Shown: positions 23,881 to 33,029 of the stretch, piece by piece
Layout: each line of letters begins with the position of its first letter
Numbering within the stretch: the first letter of the stretch is position 1
Source: Corythucha ciliata
Lineage: Eukaryota > Arthropoda > Insecta > Hemiptera > Tingidae
Length of the DNA: 64,000 nt
Reading direction: 5' to 3'
Assembly (NCBI GenBank): GCA_038030265.1
Contig: CM075938.1
Span: forward strand, 19,135,009 to 19,199,008
Notes under the pieces: model-generated
What the model saw: the letters and a program-made list of their open reading frames with translations, nothing else
Told to the model about the DNA's origin: nothing
Database searches by the model: none
Made by a program: the position numbers and the translations under genes

Positions 23881-24143
23881 TAATGAAACAAATTATGGTA
23901 TCAAAATTATTACTTCTGGGACGGCTTAGGGTATCCGTATACGGAATGAAATGCACTCTTTCCGACCGCCAGCTGCCGGAGCGAATTTTTTTTTGTTTGG
24001 CGGACGAGGCTTGCCGAGGCCGCTGATTAAAAACGAGAGGGTAGAACCACTTAATAGTCGAGTGATGTACGTTATTTTTCGTGCAACCGTTGTCGAATAT
24101 TACCCAGTTTTATTCTTTTGACAAAAATAAACCATGTCTTAAG

Positions 24144-24544
24144 ATCGATTCTTGTACCAATTATCGACCAATTAGGGCTATTAGGTGAAAAAAATAACTA
24201 AGCTGTTTTTTTCATATAAAGCGACGTTTCGTCAACAAAGAACGGGAGTTGACGTTCTTTCTTTCCCTTGCGAACTAGTAGATTTATACGTAATTTAATT
24301 AATAAACCCGTGTAGCCATTTCGGCACGTATAGTTGTTCATCGAGAAGATGTTACCTGCGCGGTTGGGACAGAGGGAGAAAAACCATGTACATTTGAATT
24401 TTTAATTGATTTAACTTCCTATTTATCGATGCCTGAGGAGGTCGGCGAATTGACCGACGAAACGTTGCTTTATATGAAAAAAACAGCTTAGTTATTTTTT
24501 TCACCTAATAGCCCTAATTGGTCGATAATTGGTATAAAAATCGA
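24144..24544. mobile_element. Inverted-repeat element with hammerhead-like motif
   Basis: The arms (24144-24233 and 24456-24544) are inverted copies, including ACCAATTATCGACCAATTAG, GGGCTATTAGGTGAAAAAAA and CATATAAAGCGACGTTTCGTC. The ~220-bp centre contains TAATTAATAAACCCGTGTAG. The boundary of the right arm holds a hammerhead-ribozyme-like core (see 24433-24468). The left arm carries only the GAAACGTCGC half. It may derive from the terminal repeats of a Penelope-like retroelement. Confidence 0.65.
24433..24468 (+). ncRNA. Candidate hammerhead ribozyme core (relic)
   Basis: CTGAGGA (24433-24439) fits the conserved CUGANGA box. After one extra G comes a 5-bp stem GTCGG/CCGAC (24441-24445 with 24454-24458), then GAAAC (24459-24463) and GTT (24464-24466) as a NUH-type cleavage triplet with only AC/GU possible as stem III. 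This layout, with a minimal stem III, is known from hammerheads in Penelope-like elements. Stem I is weak here (GC/GC then mismatches), so activity is doubtful. Confidence 0.45.
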
Positions 24545-25105
24545 AGTTATTGGAATGGGCGATAGTTTTTGTTTCACACATGTCTTAATATATTTCTATA
24601 ATCACGGATGAGGTGATAAGATTTCAACAAAAGTTGCACAAGGTTATAGAAAACTGGCATGTAAAAGACTTTTCATGTCAGTTTTAAACCTTTAATGCAC
24701 AGTTTTCAAAAACTGAAGCTATAAAGTACCAGGTTATGGAAAATTCAACTTACTGGAGTTATTATGTTATCGTAATGGGCAACTTACGCAGCAGGTAGCG
24801 CGAAAATTACGTTTTTTCGCCAATAAGCTGATTCAAGACGTAGTAGATGTCGTCTGATCTGGATTAAAAAAGGATCTTTGAATATAAAATTTTGTGCTCT
24901 TTCCAATGGGCTCATCATTGTGCTCATCATTTTTTCCATTGCAACAATTGCTGCGTTTGCAACAAGCTGTTTCTTAAAAAATCAGAAAATGGCGGATTTC
25001 TCGGAAACAAAGCGGAATTTCGGAAAAGTGCAAATAGTCATTTCGATCAGAAATGAGTTGCCCCTTCACTGGTTTCTTTCTGTCCAGTCGCTTTTGTACA
25101 CCCAG

Positions 25106-26248
25106 TATAAGTATTGTAAGTACAAGTAAATCAGGCGCGTATAGTAGGGATGTATGCGGGACATCACCCCCTCAACAGGTACTTGACCATTGTAGGGGTA
25201 GTCAGCTAGTCTGACTTTGACTGTGGCAGATGCTGGGGAGGTTGATGAAATCGTGGAGCTCGTCATATGTGCGTGTGACTGCTTCGAGGCGGTTAGACGT
25301 GTAATTTTTGGTGGTAATAGGATATCCTTCTCCGACTTTTCGCGAGAGAGAACGGGACCCTTCTTTTGAGCTCCGTGGGCTGGATAAATACGTTCGTGGA
25401 GCCGTATTGGGAATCTGAAGTCCGGGCCAAATCTGGTACTAGGAAGGCTTATGGCATTGCTGGATTCCCACCAAACGTTAAAAGCGGAGACCCTCCAATT
25501 CCTTAAAAAAAGGGATAAAATGGGGTAGGTTGCAGGTGGGTTAATGAGAGAAAAAATGAGGACTTCATTTTTTATATGTATAGTAAAACGCTAGAATGAC
25601 CTTCCGCTGTAAATTAACGGGGGACTCGATTTATGCAGTTTGTTGTGAAGGACTTTGACAGAGAGAGTGGAATAGTGGATAAAGTTGATCACGATACAAA
25701 AGCGAAAAATAGCTTATTCCAGGATTAGTGCCTGACGAGAGGTGCAGTCAATTATTGTGGCACGCAATGCTTGGAGAAAACACCATATGAATCTCAAGCG
25801 TCATTTGCTCATTTCAAGGCTTCGTGTAGGTCACTTATCGTTCTCGTCTTGGATCATTTTCTTCCGCGTTATTTGATTGGTTTTGGCGTTCTACCTGCCC
25901 TAGACACTTCACTTGGTCCGAAGAAAAAAATGTTGGCCGCTCCTTTTTTTTCGTTTTGAAAACCTCCAAGCAATCAGTCCAAGTTCCCTCTCTCTTGCTT
26001 GTTATGACTCCGTGACATTGGAGCACACTGTCAGTCTGTTTGGTAGCTCGATATGACCTACCTAGCAGGGTTCTTTTTTCATGCTTTGACAATAGGTAAC
26101 ACCCTTCTGCCCCATCGCTACAGTTCGCCACCACAACGTCGTCCCAATGGGTTGATGGGAGTAGAATAGACAAAACCCGTTATCGGCGTGACCTGAATAC
26201 TCTCCCTTCCCCACCTTGTGTTATGTTGCTGTATTTTCTTGCTCCTAG

Positions 26249-26250
<2 letters not shown>
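25106..26250. other. Non-coding stretch
   Basis: No gene was recognised. A 112-codon minus-strand reading frame (25835-26173) has no motif I know, no signal peptide and no splice context. Confidence 0.3.

Positions 26251-26297
<47 letters not shown>
26251..26297. repeat. 47-base poly(T) run
   Basis: An uninterrupted T tract. It could be the poly(A) tail of a minus-strand retroposon whose body would lie to the right, but I recognise no SINE or processed gene there. Homopolymer length is often inaccurate in assemblies. Confidence 0.85.
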
Positions 26298-26299
<2 letters not shown>

Positions 26300-26837
26300 G
26301 GAAATCTTAAAAAAATTATTCATGCCGACAAAAAATTATCTGCCAGCACTGTTCACTGTTCTCTCCTTCACTGCGCGCAGTGTCTAATTGGTAGCTTGCT
26401 ACACCTATTCTTTTTGTGCAATAGAAAATAGACGGGAAAAACAGTGCCTGGGATGTGGAGGGGTTCAATTTACCTTACTGCTTAAATGACTATGAAGGCC
26501 GTTTCATTACAAAAAAATACTGTTGATATTTTTTAGGTTACTCAGAGGGGGGGGGAGTTAGTGGCGTGTGCTTAAAAATTGATTACCGTCAGTTACACCT
26601 CCTCCAACCTCTTCTCTTTGTTTAATTATTCGTTATTCGTAGAACGTTTCTTGGCAGGAATTTATCCAGAAAACCCCGTAGCTATTGTCGGCGCCCTTGA
26701 ATTAAATCGCCAGTCTATTTGACTGAACCTCACTACCGGTTAGTACGACAATGCCGTTTTTTGCTTTTCGCCGTCACTTTACATTACAGTGTTCGGATGG
26801 GAGGGAAGGAGAAACGAACAAACCTTGTAATAGTATA
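26298..26837. other. Non-coding stretch
   Basis: No gene was recognised. It contains a G run near 26548. It could include the body of a retroposon ending in the poly(T) at 26251-26297. Confidence 0.25.
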
Positions 26838-26839
26838 TT

Positions 26840-26957
26840 GTACACCTAGGCATGAAAGGCGTACTTTTCCGGGCCGAGAAAAAAAGTGGCCAGCCGAGAC
26901 GCAGTCGAGGCTGACCATTTTTTGAGGCCCAGAAAACGCCTTTCTGCCGAGGCGTAC
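26840..26957. repeat. Long near-perfect hairpin
   Basis: GTACACCTAGGCATGAAAGG on the left pairs with CCTTTCTGCCGAGGCGTAC on the right, and inner blocks TTTTCCGGGCC/GGCCCAGAAAA and GTGGCCAGCC/GGCTGACCA also pair, around a ~13-nt loop. ATCCTACGAAAG at about 26979 and GAGTAGGATAAAAAA at about 27317 are inverted as well, and CCTAGACATGAAAA near 27255 resembles the left end, so the full element may reach about 27335. Confidence 0.7.
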
Positions 26958-27366
26958 ACATTATTTTTTATCCTACGAAAGAAGGGGGAAATATTAATAA
27001 ATTAGTATTGAGTTTAAAACTGGAAGGTGGAATAAAAAGAAAACGTTTGCCCATCTGTACTTGAAAAAATACAAAATAAAAGTGCATCTAGACAAACGAC
27101 AACGCTTCAGTGAGTGGGAAAGTCGGTCGGTGTGGAGGAGTGTGGAGAGGTGTGTTGCGTGGCAACGAGAAAACCCCCTGCAAGAATAGGAAACGAAATG
27201 CGATAGCTATCCGAAGCGCATCTTGGTGACAAATTTTGGCAAAAATTTTCATGCCTAGACATGAAAATCGTATTTTCATGACTGTTGCGAGTCATGAAAG
27301 CACGCGTTTTCACATCGAGTAGGATAAAAAACTCTTGTCGCACTATAAAAGTGTTAAAATCACTAA

Positions 27367-27496
27367 TAGCGTTTTCCATTCATTGCTATGCACTTGTAGG
27401 GTGTAAGTTTTTCCACCCGTCCTCTCTGAATTGAAACACATGTTTATGGAGAGGCCGGTGCACTACACTTGTGTGGTGAGTTCAATGGAAAACGCT
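27367..27496. mobile_element. MITE family A, copy 2
   Basis: The termini are TAGCGTTTTCCATTCATT and CAATGGAAAACGCTA. The interior TTTCCACCCGTCCTCTCTGA and ACATGTTTATGGAGAGGCC match the copy at 664-797. TAA on the left and TAA on the right could be a 3-bp target duplication. Confidence 0.85.
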
Positions 27497-28034
27497 ATAA
27501 ACTATCCAGCTTTATTCTATTTACTGATTTGCCCATATTTTCAGAGATGTGAAAATGTTATTTTCTTCGAGATATTGGCAGTTTCCTACGCTTTCTGAGA
27601 CAAGTTTTACTGCTGTGTGTACACTTTTTTTTGTGCTACAAAGTACGTACCTAATAGAATCGAGGGGATAGGGGTCGAACGTGCTTCCTCGAAACCATAT
27701 GTTCATCGCTCCCTATACTCATCGAAAGATCCCCCCCCCCCATCTTATAGTGTGAGCATGGGGTTGTTTTCACAGTCTCCTTCTTTTTTCACTGTCTAAT
27801 GAAGATTTACAGTCCCCCCCCCACCCAACCTACCTTCCCTGTTGGACTTGTGTACCTCTGGGTGCTTGGTACTGAAAATTTAACGAAGTTTCCTTATTCC
27901 CAGACCCTCAGTTTTCTATTTTGAAGCACATAGAATAGATAAAGTGCAAATTGTTTGAGGTGTGTTTTAAGCCAGCCTCACTTTAAATAAATAAGCACTT
28001 GTGGATCCTGCGTGGCCGTATTCTGGGGAAGATT

Positions 28035-28166
28035 TATTGCGTTTTCCATTCAGTGCAATACACTCGTGCAGTGTAAGGTTTTCCACCCGTCCTATCATAA
28101 TTGAGGCATATGTTTATGGAACGGACGGGGCGTTACACTCGGGTGGGGTGTTGAATGAAAAACGCT
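28035..28166. mobile_element. MITE family A, copy 3
   Basis: The termini are TTGCGTTTTCCATTCAGTGC and GTTGAATGAAAAACGCTA. The interior TTTCCACCCGTCCTATCATA and CATATGTTTATGGAACGGAC match the family. It lies about 540 bp from copy 2 in the same orientation. Confidence 0.85.
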
Positions 28167-29304
28167 ATTAGATTTATGTGGTACGGAATTACTGTTTTCT
28201 ATTTATTATTTTCTGTCAGGCCGGGTTGAGTTGATTGATTGGACTTACACTTTAGTATTCTGAGAAGGGTGTAATGGTTGTTTAGGTACTCATGTTTGAA
28301 AAATTTTGTTGTTCCTACATCGTACAATGGGTAGGAAAACGGGGGGGGGGTCTCATTCGATATTCATTAATGATTCTTATTGAATTATGTATGAATTGTT
28401 TTTCTTGTTAGTCTGAATGATAAAACATCCTTCTTGAACGCGGAACTTGAGAAATCTGTTATCATCTGTACCATAAAATATTTCTTTCATTCTTTATTAT
28501 TCTGAAATCGTTCCCTTACCCCCTCCTCAATTTCGACTTTTTGTCAGGAGAGAAAACCCCTACAGCTTTCCCGTCATTGATCTTCATTAGAAGACTTTTT
28601 CAGTCTTGCTTCTCCTCCAGATATAGACTTCGTTTCTCCGAGTTGGCTCAGTGACAAAAGGCTCTTGAATCAAGTTTTTTTTCCACTCGTTTTTCGTGTC
28701 GTAATTTGTTGCGGAGCACCTTGAGAAAGAATAATATCTTTCCATGCTTTCACAAATCAATTTCCTCACTCCTCCCTATGACTCTCATCCTCTTGCGAAA
28801 GATTTACATGACAATGACAGCTTTTTTTGATGACCTGATTCATGTCTGGATGGTGACAGCAGTGTAGTGCTGCCGTTTCTTTAAACGTCTCAATTAGGGA
28901 AAGTTTTTAATTTTTCCTGTACCTTCGTCTCAAGTTATCGGAAACTTTGATCCCTCCGTATTGACTTTCAATAGTTCCTGCATTCTCGTAGCGTGAAATG
29001 GAGAGAGAATGAGTCAATAGTTAAAAGCATTGAATTATTAACTCTTCCTTGTACCACGGAAAAGGCTTCTGCAATTCCCTCCTGCAAGAGACATGTACTC
29101 GGGTGTTGAATGGTTGGGTTAAAGAAAAGTTTTATTTTTCATTATTTTGTTATCCTCTCGTTTTTGCCACAAAACAGTTCTTCATTTGCTCCACGAATAC
29201 GCTCACCCGTTTCAAATAACCGGTTCAAATAGGTAACTATTGAACTTTCTATACTGTGCTTTTTCCCGACTGCTGAAATTCTGAAGTGTCACTCTCACAT
29301 CCCC
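28167..29304. other. Non-coding stretch
   Basis: No gene or repeat was recognised. It has a 10-base G run near 28341 and many short AT-rich ORFs without motifs. Confidence 0.3.
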
Positions 29305-29500
29305 GTAAGGCCCGGCGCACACTAGGATAAAAAAAGACGCCGACGCGCGCGTCAGCGTCCGACTCGTGCAGTAAAAACACATAGAACTCTATGGGGCCTT
29401 TCACATTGAACGCGTACGCGAGAGTCGTCTCTTCCCCGAGAAAAAAGACGCCGGCTCGCGCGTCGGCGTCTTTTTTCTCCTAGTGTGCACCGGGCCTTAC
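29305..29500. mobile_element. GC-rich MITE with internal hairpins
   Basis: The termini GTAAGGCCCGGCGCACACTA and TAGTGTGCACCGGGCCTTAC are inverted copies. Subterminal AAAAAGACGCCG blocks recur, and AGACGCCGGCTCGCGCGTCG folds on itself with CGGCGTCT (29448-29471). It is much richer in CpG than its surroundings. No ORF. Probably a non-autonomous DNA transposon. Confidence 0.85.
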
Positions 29501-30720
29501 AAGTGTGCCTCGGAAGCTCGGGTTCACAAGCTCTGAGCTATGTGCCTTGAGATGATAGGTTCTTCTAGAAATTACGATTATTTGGTTACTCAGTCCTGAC
29601 AGACGACGTGTAGCATTAGCTAGTCAACGTGAACATGGGAGGAGGGGGGCTTGTCCTATAACTTAAACAACGGTCGCGTCGTTGTTACTGCCACCAGTGG
29701 ACCATCTGTTTCGGGGTTCAAAGTGCACCTGGACATGCATACATTATTGTACATAGCCTATCGCTTTAATAAAATGTTATAATTTTAGCTATCCCACGCC
29801 TTCTAGTGTCATTGTCTGAAAACTCGCTTTCTCAATATTTCAGTCTGCCCCCTCCCCTCTCCTGGCGAGGATTCAATTTAAACTTCCCGAGGTTGGTAAT
29901 AAATCTTTGGCTGGAAGACTCAAACGTGATGACAGGTTTAAATGCGCTTACAAGGCATACAAATGCCTGACGTGAAGCTCGCAAAAATGATAAGTCAGTC
30001 TGACGGGGTCTTGCCTAAGGTTTCATTTTGGATGATATTTCAGCCCCCCCCCCCCCCAATGTCTGGAACGTCACAATCGCAGAGCGTGTCCTAATTTCAG
30101 GGGACCCTCGAATTCAGGGTTCATGCATTCTGTACAATTCTTACTGCTTAGTGAATGATACAGAGTAAGTGTGAGAGTTTCGCGTTCTTTAGTAAGATTG
30201 GTCTCCTTGAGGACTCCTCTTCCCATTTTCTGAATGAGTTTTCAGTAGTTTTTAGTCAAATATGTGTTCAAAACCATGTCGCATTTGTTCATTTCAACGT
30301 CTTGGACCAGTAGATTCGGTGACATTCAAGTGTGCAGCCTGTTCCACTTATTTTATTAAAATAAAATTTAGTTAAACATGAAACAGCTTGAGCTGGCGAC
30401 ACAAATCGGCAAATAAACCTGACCAATCCCCCCCCCTCCTCCCAATACAAACCGACAACATATTGAGATGGTTTTCCGGTAAGCAACACGTTTGAACTCG
30501 TTCTCTCAAAAATCAAGACACTTGACTTTATTTTCCCCGCTCACCCATATCTTCCCTTCTACCAAGCAATCAATTTAACAATCTTTAGTTTTTCAAGTTT
30601 GCTGAAAATAATGCAACCTTTCGCCCAGCTACGGGTTGGTGGTTTCTAGGGGTGCATAACACTACCCGTTGCACATTTTTCATTTTCAAATTCGTTTTAA
30701 ATTTTGAATAAGTACCTACT
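29501..30720. other. Non-coding stretch
   Basis: No gene was recognised. C runs lie at 30044-30057 and near 30428. Confidence 0.3.
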
Positions 30721-30737
30721 CAACCCGCATTACACCA

Positions 30738-31230
30738 ATGACCCCTAAAAAGTTCGTCGATACTACAGACCTGCAAAGCATCCCTGTTCTGCTGGCACTC
30801 TTGACGCGTCCGTCCCCCGGGCGAAGCTGGAAATCCTATGAAGGAGGGAGAATTGCATTAAGTTTTCTGTTGTACGTGGAATGGGGGGGGGGGGGTAACA
30901 CAGGAGTGGTTCGTGTTTCGAGTGATCTGCAAACGGGTTTTGGTGTGCTGAACTAAGTTCAGTCTGAATTTGAAAGGACCAGCTCCGCTATCAGATTATT
31001 CCCTTGGGCACCGAGGTGCCCTGCCCTGTCTCGTGTCGGATCCCGGACTCGGCCCGCATTGCGGCATTTGTCTACTTCTTATCCAGCGAGGACATCGGGT
31101 TCCGGAAGAACCCACACAAACACTACGTCCGCCAGCCGTGTATCTATCTTCTCAAGCTGGATGAGGGTCTCTACAATATTTTGAGTGGTTCGCAGTCCGT
31201 CGATGACTGATCTTTTCTTTCATATCATTC
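30738..31230. repeat. Possible dispersed repeat, partner at about 31985
   Basis: 30750-30850 (TCGATACTACAGACCTGCAA..GCTGGCACTC..GAAGCTGGAAAT) loosely matches 32005-32095 (TTGATACTAAAGACCCGCAT..GCTGGCACAC..TAAAGCTGGATAAT). In both, a G run follows: 13 bases at 30883 and about 10 at 32199. The first copy also has a 68-codon frame (31004-31210) whose product I do not recognise; it may be a decayed element ORF. Confidence 0.35.
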
Positions 31231-31311
31231 TGAGCCGACACGACAAAAAATGAGTGCCCCTTCGCCCATATAAACTGACTATTTCAGTAAAAAACTGAGA
31301 ATTTATCCCAG

Positions 31312-31558
31312 GCCCCCTATTCTGTAACTCATAACGCGTGCGTTAGCGAAATGAACATAAATAATAATTGAAAGTAATCAGCTGAGAAATTTCGCTAACG
31401 CACGCGTTTAAAGGTGCGTTTACACTGAAGTGTCGCGCTATACTTATTGCTTGAAATTTAGTGTCACACTTTACATTTATGTCGAGACATAAGTGTAGCT
31501 ACATAAATGTCAGATACTTCAGTGTAAACGCACCTTAAGAGTTACAGAATAAGGGGGC
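31312..31558. mobile_element. Inverted-repeat element split by another MITE
   Basis: The ends GCCCCCTATTCTGTAACTC and GAGTTACAGAATAAGGGGGC are inverted copies. The inner arms AACGCGTGCGTTAGCGAAAT and ATTTCGCTAACGCACGCGTT pair as well. The right side is interrupted by the 31412-31535 element between GCGTT and GAGTTAC. Removing that insertion restores a compact hairpin, so the order of insertion is clear. Confidence 0.85.
31412..31535. mobile_element. MITE family B, copy 1 (TAA target duplication)
   Basis: The termini AGGTGCGTTTACACTGAAGT and ACTTCAGTGTAAACGCACCT are perfect inverted copies, flanked by TAA on both sides (31409-31411 and 31536-31538). A 3-bp TAA/TTA duplication is typical of PIF/Harbinger elements. 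The interior has an ATTTATGTCGAGACATAAGT palindrome. It is inserted in the 31312-31558 element. Confidence 0.85.
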
Positions 31559-31689
31559 AAGAATAGTACATTTGGTAGGGACTGGGTTCGTCCTAGGAGT
31601 CGCGAAAATGACGATTCTTTCTACAAAAAATCGGTTGTTTGGCCCCATACTCCAAGATCCTTAGGACCGGAAACGGTAAAATATGTTTC

Positions 31690-31800
31690 TTATGGCGTTT
31701 TCCATTTGCATAAAATTCCGCTCTGGAGCCGAGCATTCCCACCTGTCTTCTCCGCTACCATATGATATAATTCAGAGATGACGGGTGGAAATGCTTGGCG
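31690..31800. repeat. Partial element resembling MITE family A
   Basis: TGGCGTTTTCCATTTGCATA resembles the left end of family A, and CCACCTGTCTTCTCC with AGATGACGGGTGGAAATGC resembles its interior pair. The expected right terminus is missing. It may be a truncated or distant relative. Confidence 0.4.
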
Positions 31801-31809
31801 TCGCCCCCG

Positions 31810-32820
31810 AAAGTCAATTTATTTATTGGTCCGAAACTGTTGGCTGCCATAAATTGACTGTCCACAAACCTGATAGTTCCCCCACCCAGTGTGCCATTGT
31901 TGAATTGGGGGGGGGGGACACCAATTTGTCATATTCCAAATTCACATTTAATTTTTTTTTTTATTGAAATACACAACCTGCGCTGTTGTTGACGTTCATC
32001 CATTAAAGTGTCTTGATACTAAAGACCCGCATAGCACTACTGCTCCGCTGGCACACGCTTCATAGCGGCATCACAGAGTAAAGCTGGATAATTATTTAGT
32101 ACTTATAGAGGACTTCAGAGTCTTTTTAGAAGAATAATATAATTCTTGATCGGTGCTTTTGGTAAGGGGGTATTTTATTTAAAAAGGTAAATTTGTAGGG
32201 GGGGGGGAGTCAGGTTTGGGCCTACGACAGGAATGCGCATGGGAGCAGAGTTTTTTCGTTAGTACTCCTTAATGGATTTCCGGCGAGAGTATTGTGGTGA
32301 CTGATTGATAATTTTATTATAGCTGGCAGTCACCAGTCAGCCTGATGAAGTAGTGGCATGGTGGGGTCATGGGAATGAAGAGACGAAATGCGGAAGTAGG
32401 TCCGGGATGAAACCCGTACCGGACTGCTCGTACGTTAGATCCCCTCCCCTTTCAATCAAAATGTTATATTTGGGCCTTGCGGGGGGATCTATCTAATCTG
32501 AACCGTCAGTTTTAGCACCGAATGGTCATTTAAGGTGGGGGGATTGGTGTAATTCGCTTTCAAATGCGTAGACCGGGATGGTATTCGCTGTTGGCCAGCT
32601 GCAGTGGGGCTGTGTTGTTATTTGTGGTGGCTGGTGAGGGGTAAATCCGAATATCTTCCTTACTTTGTGTCCTACGTGCTGCGCAACCCGCGCGATATTC
32701 GCGTTTGTAGCGGGTGTGCGATTTTAATTGAAAACGCCCAAATAGGATATTACATGCGTTTTTCGTTGAAAACGCTAAACGCTGAAATCGCACGACTCCT
32801 GCTCACGTAGAACGGGGTCT
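31810..32820. other. Non-coding stretch
   Basis: Apart from the loose repeat at 31985-32215 nothing is recognised. There are G runs near 31907 and 32199. Confidence 0.25.
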
Positions 32821-32822
32821 CA

Positions 32823-33027
32823 AGATGCGTTTACACCGAAATGTCTGACATTTATGTAGCTACACTTATGTCTCGACATAAATGTAAAGTGTCAGACAAT
32901 TCTATATTGACCGTACAAATTCTGATAAAAATTTCTGGAACTTTGTGTTTACACCAAGAAAATTTGTGTCTGAAAAATTACTTCAAGCAATAAGTGTAGC
33001 GCGACACTTCCGTGTGAACGCACCTTT
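32823..33027. mobile_element. MITE family B, copy 2
   Basis: The termini AGATGCGTTTACACCGAAAT and GTGTGAACGCACCTTT match copy 1 with substitutions. CATTTATGTAGCTACACTTA and GTCTCGACATAAATGTAAAG are the same interior blocks as copy 1 in inverse order, and AAGCAATAAGTGTAGCGCGA matches 31435-31455 inverted. An extra ~80-bp segment lies in its centre. I see no clean target duplication. Confidence 0.8.
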
Positions 33028-33029
33028 AC

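Larger units (their letters stand above)
21381..25105. mobile_element. Large foldback element hosting two other inverted-repeat elements
   Basis: The left arm (21381 to about 21690) starts CAGGGTGTAATAAAAGCGAC. The right arm (about 24800-25105) ends in its inverse, GTCGCTTTTGTACACCCAG. The arms match over about 300 bp, including CGTCTACTACGTTTTGAATC against GATTCAAGACGTAGTAG. Between them lie a second foldback (21900-23274) and a third (24144-24544). No transposase was seen. The CAGGGTGT terminus is shared with the inner 21900 element, so the two belong to related families with ATA/TAT-like flanks. Confidence 0.8.

Noticed and set aside
25835..26173. 112-codon minus-strand ORF as a gene
   Set aside because: No domain, no splice sites and no neighbouring coding signal. 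It has a generic, Lys/Arg/Thr-rich composition.
31004..31210. 68-codon ORF as a conserved gene
   Set aside because: The peptide looks fairly ordered, but it has no recognised family and lies in a loose dispersed repeat. Kept only as a note under that repeat.
32341..32390. Hammerhead motif (CTGATGA ... GACGAAA)
   Set aside because: The two boxes are 40 bases apart and no closing stem II forms next to GAAA.
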